Source: Halisarca cf. caerulea
Taxonomy: Eukaryota; Porifera; Demospongiae; Chondrillida; Halisarcidae
Direction: 5' to 3'
Length of the DNA stretch: 15,000 nucleotides
Assembly (NCBI GenBank): GCA_963170055.1
Contig: CAUJGJ010000371.1
Coordinates: 2,766,011 to 2,781,010 of the forward strand
The notes below the pieces were generated by a model, which was not told the origin of the DNA, searched no databases, and worked only from the letters and a program-made list of their open reading frames with translations. Shown here in pieces: positions 8,106 to 15,000 of this stretch (position 1 is the first letter of the stretch; each line of letters starts with the position of its first letter). A program made the position numbers and the translations under genes.

Positions 8106-8211
8106 TTAGCTGTTGGCATCTTGTGAATTCTTGACACTCTTACCAGCTGCATGTGGAGTAAACATTATGTACATTGAGTAATCTGGTTTGACAATTTCTA
8201 CTTTGCATGGT

Positions 8212-8214
<3 letters not shown>
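8106..8214 (-). pseudogene. Possible filamin-type repeat fragment
   Basis: A minus frame with no ATG needed reads IPCKVEIVKPDYSMYIMFTP, HAAGKSVKNSQDANS and a TAA. The V..V..Y.M.FTP..AGK spacing resembles filamin/ABP280 repeats (V.D.GDGTY.V.YTP..PG.Y), which occur in TRIM-type proteins of sponges. A donor-like G|GTAAGAG lies within it and the upstream side is lost in the TA tract. It may be chance; if real, it is a relic exon. Confidence 0.22.

Positions 8215-8215
<1 letters not shown>

Positions 8216-8269
<54 letters not shown>
8216..8269. repeat. (TA)n microsatellite
   Basis: About 54 bases of uninterrupted alternating TA, ending directly at the CAGT start of the MITE. Confidence 0.95.
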
Positions 8270-8272
<3 letters not shown>

Positions 8273-8445
8273 TCAAACTCTGTTAGTAAGTACCTCGGTT
8301 AGTAAGTACTCCTGGATAGTGAGTACTCATTGCACTGTCCCTACTTCATGCAATACCATTGAAAGCACCTTGGATAGTAAGTACCTCTGATAGTGAGTAC
8401 TTATTATTCCTTCCCTTGAGGGTACTTACTATCCAAGATCTACTG
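8270..8445. mobile_element. MITE with CAGT ends inserted in a TA tract
   Basis: This 176-bp element starts TA|CAGTCAAACTCTG and ends ACTG|TA. The left end TAGTAAGTACCTC matches the reversed right end TAGTAAGTACCCTC. The motif (G/A)TTAGTAAGTAC or GATAGTGAGTAC recurs about six times, mostly near the ends. Ends and TA target fit Tc1/mariner or pogo families. Non-coding. Confidence 0.75.
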
Positions 8446-8500
8446 TATATATATACATATATATATATATACATATATATATATACATATATATATATAC

Positions 8501-8561
<61 letters not shown>

Positions 8562-8665
8562 TATATATTATATATATATATATATATATATTAGATACTA
8601 TTAGATAGATAGATAGATAGATAGATAGATATAGATATAGATATGTAGATATATATATATATATA

Positions 8666-8716
<51 letters not shown>

Positions 8717-8734
8717 TATATATAGATATATATA
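8446..8734. repeat. Compound TA / TATACA / TAGA microsatellite
   Basis: The first part alternates TA with periodic TATACA units. Eight or so GATA/TAGA units follow near 8596-8640, then another long TA stretch. Long tyrosine-isoleucine open frames on both strands here are artefacts of the repeat. Confidence 0.95.
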
Positions 8735-9744
8735 CCATTCATCTAGGAAATTATAAGTGTTGGATGTCATGGTAGAATTCTTTAACATGATAAATTATTC
8801 AAGCTTGTGACTATTTAGTATCAATGATTGACAATAGTGTAGGGGATATCTTAATATCAAAGTTATATATTACGTGATATTATTACCATTATATAGCAGG
8901 AGTTAAATAATAATGTAACTAAATACCTGTCTTACAACTAGAACAAATTATTTTTTATTTTGTCCAATTATTTTTAAAGGGTACCTATAAAACTCAGCGG
9001 ATTTTGAATCATATACAAACTGAGCTAACTAATTAGTTGACCTTGCCACAAGAGTTAACTAATTTGTTGCCTCTATGGAGGAGTCAATAGCTATAATTCA
9101 CTCAAACATGACACATTTCTGGATCATTGACTTGTTATTGGTACACCAAAGAGGACATTGCAGCTGAAATGAAGCAATCCTAACACCCTCATGTTCCGGC
9201 TTTCCTGAGAAATATACATCCTATTTCTGGTTCAAAATCTGAGTAGCTCCAATGAAATGCTCATGCAAGATTTGTCACAAAAACAAGCTATAACTCTCCA
9301 GAATTGTTATGAAAATAGTGAAAATGCCAGACACAGCAGAGACTAGATAAAAAGTAATTGAACACCACAAAAATATCCTGTTTTAGAAATATATAATTAC
9401 AGTTAGCTCTGTGGTGAAAGTAATACATTACAACATTCTACAACTGAGTAAGTTTGTGGCTATAATGGCTATATGTGAAAGCATAGCTTCTGTCATCAAG
9501 GAAGACGCAGAATTGTTAGTGGATGCTCTAGCCTGCACTACTATGCAGAATACCAGCAGATATTGTCTTGGTTGTGAAATCTACTGCATTTGTTTTGTGA
9601 ACAGCCAAGTTTGACATTACCATTCGATGATTACATGCTATGTTTATGTTGACCTTTAGGAGGATTAACAATTTTACAGCATGGGCTGCAACTTGGAGGT
9701 AGTTTGCAGGAGCAAATGTATTCTGTAATATTATTACTAGTTAA
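8735..9744. other. No supported gene; unassigned 1 kb
   Basis: The plus frame 9411-9614 starts at GTG and contains ICESIASVIKEDAELLVDA, which is helix-like but matches nothing I know and has no clear splice sites. Plus 9076 also opens a 30-codon ATG frame without features. The stretch 9130-9300 has the look of an interspersed repeat, but there is no second copy in the window. Confidence 0.4.
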
Positions 9745-9845
9745 ATTTATTATTGAGTAATATGTAACTGTAACACACTACAAGTTTCATAGTAATATGT
9801 AATATGTAACGAGATTACTTTTCAAAGGTAACGACCCCAACACTG
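9745..9845 (-). mobile_element. Possible terminal piece of a DNA transposon
   Basis: Read on the minus strand from 9845, CAGTGTTGGGGTCGTTACC is followed by AAAAGTAAT..GTTACATATTAC repeats. CAGTGTTGGG-AGTTAC ends are frequent at termini of cut-and-paste elements in many animals. The other end was not found and no target duplication is visible. Confidence 0.35.
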
Positions 9846-10014
9846 TTGACAATTCTGCAATCATCTAAGATTTTGAGAATAATAATTATTATGTGTTGCA
9901 TGTTTCATAGCTAGTTAATCACATACTATTATAATAGTCATTAATTTAAATTGGAATGGATGCATGTGATGTGAATACTGCTTGTGATGCATGTATTTCT
10001 ACTGGAAAACTCAC

Positions 10015-10150
10015 CATCCATAGCATTCACGAGGGATATCACTACGCATGTAGCTTTCACCATTAGATTCGTCACAGCATTTCTCAGGAGAAATGAAAAA
10101 TGAGATACTGCCTAAACAGTTGCGCTGACTATAGCATTTTGTAGCCTGTC
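10015..10150 (-). CDS. Cysteine-rich gene exon 2: CC-type extracellular module
   Basis: This 136-base exon contributes 44 whole codons plus two bases at each side: KCYSQRNCLGS, then FFISPEKCCDESNGESYM and PRECYG. Six of 44 residues next to or within the motif set are Cys or Gly at spaced positions, far from the AT-driven Ile/Tyr/Lys noise around it. The donor is GGATG|GTGAGT (10014-10009). The next exon must start in phase 2. Confidence 0.65.
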
Positions 10151-10364
10151 CTGCAACTATATCTGAATGCATCACATAGATTATATAATATTATTATATT
10201 ACAATGCAGTGCTTAATACAATTGAGTGACTGTGTCATTGGTTAGTAACTGTTACAGTGGGACCAGGTGTTAATTTATCATTAGTTTTACTTATTACCCC
10301 TATATTGTTTTCATTTGGACTTCCCGTGTGTAACGCTCGTTCGATACATATATATATATACATA

Positions 10365-10446
<82 letters not shown>

Positions 10447-11740
10447 AAATAATTATTATGCATAGGTACACACATGGGCAAAAGAAAAAGGCATACACAC
10501 AAAAAAAAGAAACCATAACATACATAGATTGTAAATAATCACGGATATGCTTTACGGCAAGTACCAAGGATGGCCATGCAATTAAATCGTTGAATAATCA
10601 CACTTATCCGTTGGCACAATTTCAAATAGGAAAGAGGGTCACCAGTGTGCGTCCTAGTGCGATTACCCAGATCTTTGAAAAATGCAGCGGCATCCTGCCC
10701 AAAAACACCTGTGGACTCGACCGCCACTGGGACAAAGTGATGGGACGTACACAGTTCACTGTACAGGCGGCGCTTTGCCATTGCAGCCTTATCAGCAACA
10801 GCACCAGCCCTTGATATATATATATATATATTTAGGTTAGGTAAGCTTATTTTATCTGGGAGTGCCTTTAGCCAATGGCTACTATTCTAGGCGCCCAGGA
10901 AAAGATACAAAAAGCAAAAACAGAGATAAAAAAGGATAGAAAAGGAAGAAAATATGAATTAAAAAGTCTTATGTGAATTAAATTGCAATGAATTAAAATA
11001 AAGGACATGCAAATAAAGTATCAGTAGATCAAGGGTTAGTAGTCTAATGAAGATTTAAATAGAAATATGGCAAATCAGTTTATCATGCAGGACATGCAAA
11101 CTACTATTATAATAGTGATCCTGTTTGTTGCATGGTGCGAATAAGTCTTGAAAAGGTGGTTTAAATCCATATTACATATATATATATACATATATGTAAT
11201 ATGGATTTAAAGAAAAACTTATAATGGAGATCTTATAAAATTTAATACTAAAAGAGAAATATGAACTTATAAAGAAACGAATTATAGGAATTGTTTTGAA
11301 AACGATTGTCTAGTTACAATATACCCTTCAATGCTTTGCAAATAATTAGAGAGTGTGGGGCGGCAACCCCCAACGAGTTTTAAAATCAAACTATTTGTTG
11401 ATCTGTGGGCTAGGGGATAGCATTAATTTCTGAGTCAGACACAATGTTATTTGTACTGAGAGCTACAGCAACCTTATTATTATTGATATTGTGTACCTAT
11501 ATTGGAGAGATAGCATTTTTTAATAAGTACAACATTGCTGCAGCAGAGATATACTTTGAGTGTGTTTTCATGGGCAGATAGGTCATATCAAAGAGGTTGC
11601 TGCGGCAATGTTTTTGATAAAAAAACTGTACCCATCCCTCCTCCTCCACATTCAACACATGTACACAATTAACACACACCAGATTGATAGAGAACAGTTC
11701 CAATAATGGTAAGCATCAGAAGAAGACCTTTTCCAGACAT
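10015..11740 (-). CDS. Secreted or membrane cysteine-rich protein, first two exons, partial
   Basis: Exon 1 (11740-11680) encodes MSGKGLLLMLTIIGTVLYQS and one extra base. Exon 2 (10150-10015) begins with two bases, so the split codon is GGA, and continues QATKCYSQRNCLG. The signal peptide therefore runs straight into a Cys-rich module with cysteines spaced C-x5-C-x12-CC-x16-C. Splice sites fit consensus: donor CTG|GTGTGT, acceptor ATAGTTGCAG, donor ATG|GTGAGT. A TATA box lies about 95 bases before the ATG. The module recalls the CY..NC..(D)CC...G.SY..C pattern of large sponge extracellular receptors, from memory only. Later exons were not found between 10009 and the gypsy element. The 1.5-kb intron contains a LINE fragment, TA tracts and a hairpin. 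Function is unknown; an extracellular role is inferred. Confidence 0.55.
10346..10443. repeat. (TA)n microsatellite with TACATA/TATGTA units
   Basis: About 98 bases of alternating TA with a small palindromic interruption near 10360-10372. It may be the degenerated end of the neighbouring LINE. Confidence 0.95.
10539..10811 (-). pseudogene. LINE reverse transcriptase C-terminus, 5'-truncated
   Basis: The minus frame reads RAGAVADKAAMAKRRLY, then HHFVPVAVESTGVFGQDA, AFFKDLGNRTRTHTGDP and QRISVIIQRFNCMAILGT. This matches the very common animal non-LTR tail with F.PVAVET.G..G..A..FL.DLG.R....TG.P....L.QR.S.A.QRGN...(V)LGT. The frame is intact but lacks everything before it, cut at a TA tract. 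After the stop at 10539 come a T-rich stretch and a (TA)n tract. Confidence 0.75.
10814..10831. repeat. Short (TA)n tract at the LINE breakpoint
   Basis: Eighteen bases of alternating TA directly abut the 5' edge of the LINE fragment. Confidence 0.9.
10846..10900 (+). repeat. LINE-tail motif, copy 2
   Basis: CTTATTTTATCTGGGAGTGC..TAGCCAATGGCTACT..GGCGCCCAGG parallels 3251-3302. An A-rich stretch follows (to about 10960), as expected for a LINE 3' end. Its orientation is opposite to the reverse transcriptase fragment beside it, so it belongs to another insertion. Confidence 0.6.
11161..11210. repeat. Perfect 21-bp inverted repeat (hairpin)
   Basis: TTAAATCCATATTACATATAT at 11161-11181 is exactly complementary to 11190-11210, with an 8-base spacer. 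The flanks are GTGG and AGAA. It could be a cruciform, a collapsed MITE or a relic of terminal repeats. Confidence 0.9.
11211..11443. other. Nothing recognised within intron
   Basis: AT-rich intronic sequence, with one GC-rich patch GGGGCGGCAACCCCC near 11358-11372 that could form a short stem. Confidence 0.4.
11444..11581 (+). other. Small ORF with leader-like start, probably chance
   Basis: ATG at 11444 opens 45 codons: MLFVLRATATLLLLILCTYI, then a polar part ending FECVFMGR. The start resembles a signal peptide or membrane anchor. It is antisense within the inferred intron of the cysteine-rich gene and has no other support. Confidence 0.15.
11680..11740 (-). CDS. Cysteine-rich gene exon 1: signal peptide
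   Basis: ATG in the context GGAAAATG opens 20 codons plus one base. A basic start (K4) is followed by the hydrophobic core LLLMLTIIGTVL, then polar YQSGQA after splicing, a plausible signal peptidase site. Without splicing the frame stops three codons later. The donor GTGTGT at 11679-11674 is the only one in this GT run that matches the phase of exon 2. Confidence 0.5.
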
Positions 11741-11834
11741 TTTCCTTGTCAAGTTTGTAGAGTCTTGTGATATGATTTCTAACAGTAAACCAATTGCTTG
11801 CAGTGAATTAATGAGTCACCACTAGAATCTGCCA

Positions 11835-11844
11835 CTTATATAAA
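11835..11844 (-). promoter_or_regulatory. TATA box of the cysteine-rich gene
   Basis: The minus strand reads TTTATATAAG about 95 bases upstream of the ATG at 11740. The flanks are less AT-rich (CAGAG..TGGCAG), which makes the box stand out more than others in the window. Confidence 0.4.
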
Positions 11845-13490
11845 CTCTGAGTCCATAGGAATTTAAGTGATGTCTCCTTCTTGTACAAATTTTAATTATT
11901 AATAACTGATACATATTACACAATATTAAAATTCTGCATGGTTATACATAATATGGATTCATGTTGTCATTAATTAGATAATAGATATTTGTACCAACAT
12001 ACTATATCAAGACATTTTTGCATGAATCATTGATGCTATAGATAATTGTATATCGCTCATTTGTGTGTGTGTGTGTGTGTGCGATTGTATGCTTGGCTTG
12101 CTCGTCATTGTTGCTAGCTTGGCTTACACATAGCACAACGTCTACGCCCAAAATAAGTCAACCATAGAAAATGGTTCGTTCAGTATGTGTTTCCAATAGA
12201 CAATGCTAAGAGTCTATGCAAATGCAAGTCACATTTGAACTTGTGCTCCCATTTCATGTTTTATCTAATTAGCAAGGACATTCCCAACATGTCAGCGACA
12301 CACATCATGCCTAGGTTTTCTCTGAGCTTGTAAACTTAGGAAGGCTTGGTCAGAAATTGCTATCCATTACAGTTCCACTTGATAGTACCTATTTAATGTT
12401 ATCCATATTTTGTGTGTATGATCATGAGGTTGCAGTACATAATATTATGTATCATTATGACTGAATGGATGCCATTGGTATTCTGACAAGTATTATAATA
12501 AAAGTACAGTAGCTACACTAAGGTGTATGTGTCCTCAAGTTATGCAATTGTTGAAAGATGGCATCTATGTGTTTGGTATGTATCTGCAGCTCTTCATGCA
12601 AGCAATGTGTTGGGGGTTAGAGTGAATGGCCTTGATGGAAGTACAGATATCTTGACTTTGCCCTCACTCCTCTTGTAAAGCTGTTTACTATGCATCAAGT
12701 AATGCACAGAAGGCGTCACAGGTGTTTGTGAGAAGTAGCTGCATTGGTTCTATAGGTGCCAACCCACAAACAGCAGTATTAGGAAGTACTAATTATCTAG
12801 CATTACTAGTAGCTACTAAATATCTTTGTTTTTGTGACCGGTCTAACATTTAATGCATGTTGATAAATCCGCTAACAAATTTATTATATGTAAACATGCA
12901 TACTTGATGTATAAATAAATATGCATATATTTCATTGAAAGAATACTAGTGCAGTTGTCAAGTATATAATTCTACCACTTTATCATGATCGTAAATACAG
13001 TATGATTCAACATACAGTACGTTTACACAGTCAATTCATGGGCAGCAAATCAGCTTCATGCATGCATCAAGTATGTGACTTGAGCATATATACACCTGTC
13101 TTTTACTACAAAACTATGTGCTGTCAAACCTACAAGCAATGTACACAATACATGCACTGAAACTTAATTGTATCTTCACTCTGAATTTACTATAATTAAA
13201 TTGCATAAGAAAGGTATAAATCTATATGTCACTTTTGTCTGATCCCAGTTAACTTAAATTATTGAACTATTATCATGAAGACCTCACATGAATCAGATAA
13301 AGTATACATCCGATTCATAATATTAATGTTGGAAAAGTTCAACATGCAGCATGCCACAAAATTGATTTGAAATGATTACAACTCTGCAGACTACAGATAT
13401 CACCTCAATCCAAAACCCGCATGCATGATCTCTTGTATGCCCCTGATGTACTGTAAGAAATATCAAGTGCATACAAAACCAACCTGACAA
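11845..13490. other. No supported gene; intergenic 1.6 kb
   Basis: AT-rich sequence with a GT microsatellite. Plus 12541-12853 has two successive ATG-less open frames (one with GVRVNGLDGSTDILTLPSLL, the next with KAVYYASSNAQKASQVFVR) that abut in different frames. They might be a decayed coding piece but match nothing I recognise. Confidence 0.4.
12062..12081 (+). repeat. (TG)n microsatellite
   Basis: Ten TG units, potentially Z-DNA forming. Confidence 0.95.
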
Positions 13491-14215
13491 CTTCATCATC
13501 TATGATACTCTTCCTCACAAAGAGATATAACAGGTGTAAAAGGTCGAAAGCTAATAACATGTCAGAACGTTGTCAAGCCCATAGAAGGCAAACCATGCAA
13601 TTTAAGTACTCATGTATGTGTTTTAGTCAACCACTCATCCACTGAGGAGACTATATATATGCAGTTGCCACCCAAACAACCAATATGAAGTATAATGGCA
13701 CTATAGAGAATTTAAAGTGGAGTACATACTACTGTATATATCACAATCTCATACAGAACACACATACTGCAGCAGTGAAGAGACGGCAGTTCACCCCTGA
13801 GTCCCAACAGCCAGATACTCTTGGCATCTTATCACACTACACACCCACACACACTCAAGATCCAGATCTAAGACCATCCATGCAACAGTACTGCAATTAA
13901 TTGGTGGTGCTCCCCACTCAATTTTATAGCACTACAGGAGATCAAAGGTAGGGCACATCTTGCATGTGATTTGTGATTATAAGTGCAAAAGACATTAACA
14001 ATGCTTTATCCTAAAAAATACACCACTTTGACACCAGCTCCATCAATCCTAGTGTGGCCAAAGTAAGAAATTGTGGATAAACTATAATCCAAATTACATA
14101 ACAGCCAATGGCAAACAAACTACATAATAAACTTTACTTTCGATTAATATTGTCCTCCATTCAACGCCATATTCATATATGCATGCTCAAGCTACTAAGT
14201 GCTACTAATGAGGCA

Positions 14216-14389
14216 CAGTGGAACCCCTCTAATCCAGACCCCTGAACTGGGGACACCCCTCTAATATGGTCACATACCACTGGAACCAAATGACTCACTA
14301 TACTATAATCACACAGTACATCTTCAAACCTTAATAAGAAGGACAGACCTTTCTGGTCCCAAGGTGTCCAGAATAGAAGGGTTCCACTG
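14216..14389. mobile_element. MITE with CAGTGGAA ends, copy in repeat 2
   Basis: This is the same element as at 5442, here 174 bp. Its ends are the better preserved pair: CAGTGGAACCCCTCTAATCC against the reversed right end CAGTGGAACCCTTCTATTCT. It shares the insertion point and flanks with copy 1, so insertion preceded the duplication. Confidence 0.65.
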
Positions 14390-14594
14390 TATACCGCTTT
14401 GCAAGTAACATAACCAGAAAGTTTATACTTTTCATGCAAGATACCTACATTCAGCATGATGAAACATTGCAAAATTACACAAAGCAAGCATACTGATTGT
14501 GTCCAGAAGCACAAACATTGCAATTATATCAAAATTAGAAAAAATAATGTAAAAAATAATGACAGATACAAAATATACTGTACTCATCACACCA

Positions 14595-14722
14595 TCATAG
14601 AGTCTGTACCAACACAGGATTTCGTTGTTCACCTATAAGCACATCTCCATTGATGTATTCTACATTAAAGCCTGTGGAATCCATATCATCAGCATCACAA
14701 GATGATTGGAGGTTGGTCCCTT
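14595..14722 (-). CDS. Possible terminal coding exon, copy 2
   Basis: This is the counterpart of the exon at 5982-5837. A 10-base insertion near 14723-14734 would break the frame if the upstream CTAG acceptor were used. The insertion brings CACACAG right before AA-GGG-ACC, an acceptor that restores the same phase and frame. From there 41 codons follow to a TGA at 14597-14595, with changes G to A and TD to IN against copy 1 and two silent changes. Upstream exons, if any, would be at higher coordinates or outside the window. Unknown product; could also be non-coding. Confidence 0.3.
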
Positions 14723-14847
14723 CTGTGTGACAAGGACTCTGCTGTGTTTGCTAGCATAGAGCAAATTGATATACATTATTATGTAATATACCATACTTCT
14801 CATAGTATCATAAGAATATAAACACATAGGCAGGAAGTTGGTAAGTT

Positions 14848-15000
14848 AAACAGAAAATACAGATCCAAGGGCCTGTTTATGCTATTGACTGACCACCCGT
14901 ACACCATATGGGTTTCGGACATGTACGTGCATATACAGTTTTTGCAAGCAAGTGCTTCGAGTAGGTACATGCATAGGTGTGGTTATTTTCAGTGAGTAAG
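14848..15000. other. Unique flank beyond repeat copy 2
   Basis: No exon recognised on either strand in this short right edge. Confidence 0.4.

Larger units (their letters stand above)
13491..14847. repeat. Direct repeat of about 1.36 kb, copy 2
   Basis: This segment matches 4716-6076 in the same orientation. Divergence is uneven: many indels around 13960-14110 and in the MITE, but none over 14428-14650. After the AAGTT at 14843-14847 it diverges from copy 1, which there enters the gypsy element. Confidence 0.9.

Noticed and set aside
8270..8445. CRISPR-like array because of repeated TAGTAAGTAC words
   Set aside because: Repeats are short, imperfect, in both orientations and lack regular spacers; terminal inverted repeats and TA flanks identify a MITE.
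8359..8742. Long open frames of tyrosine and isoleucine on both strands
   Set aside because: They are translations of the TA/TATACA microsatellite and carry no independent evidence of coding.
9411..9614. 67-codon plus-strand frame
   Set aside because: It starts at GTG, has no clear acceptor or donor, and no family resemblance; kept only as a note in the unassigned stretch.
10257..10502. Open frames over the TA tract at 10346-10443
   Set aside because: Mostly repeat translation. The hydrophobic plus-strand start begins at GTG, not ATG, and has no splice or promoter context.

Overview
The window looks like AT-rich nuclear DNA from an early-branching animal, most likely a demosponge. The evidence is genes split into small exons with GT..AG introns, class C receptor exons of a kind expanded in sponges, several (TA)n tracts, and a mixture of LTR, non-LTR and miniature DNA elements. 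Nothing is bacterial: there are no operons or ribosome binding sites. The species assignment is inference. No rRNA, tRNA or CRISPR array was seen.

Left part (1-3950): the 5' half of a GABA-B-like metabotropic receptor gene on the minus strand. Five exons (3844-3590, 2033-1878, 1348-about 1118, 1073-957, 790-about 722) join in phase 0. They encode a signal peptide and about two thirds of the ligand-binding domain. The first intron holds a 196-bp miniature transposon and the decayed 3' end of a non-LTR retrotransposon. The transmembrane part must lie beyond position 1 or was not recognised.

Middle (4716-8734): copy 1 of a 1.36-kb direct repeat abuts a truncated Ty3/gypsy-type element on the minus strand (5' LTR, primer site, gag, protease, start of reverse transcriptase; 7730-6072). 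A possible decayed filamin-like fragment follows. Next comes a TA-rich microsatellite block split by a miniature transposon.

Right part (8735-15000): two minus-strand exons (11740-11680 and 10150-10015) match in phase and together encode a signal peptide running straight into a cysteine-rich extracellular domain. The 1.5-kb intron between them holds a non-LTR reverse transcriptase fragment, TA tracts and a 50-bp hairpin. Copy 2 of the direct repeat is at 13491-14847. Both repeat copies carry the same miniature transposon and a possible terminal coding exon on the minus strand, with a 223-bp block identical between copies.

How it fits together: all recognised host exons read on the minus strand. 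The secreted cysteine-rich gene lies between the two repeat copies. One possible reading is a small tandem array of receptor-type genes, disrupted by retrotransposon insertion, next to the GABA-B-like gene; only the exon structures themselves are well supported. No wholly new system is evident. The best leads are the cysteine-rich gene and the unevenly conserved duplication.
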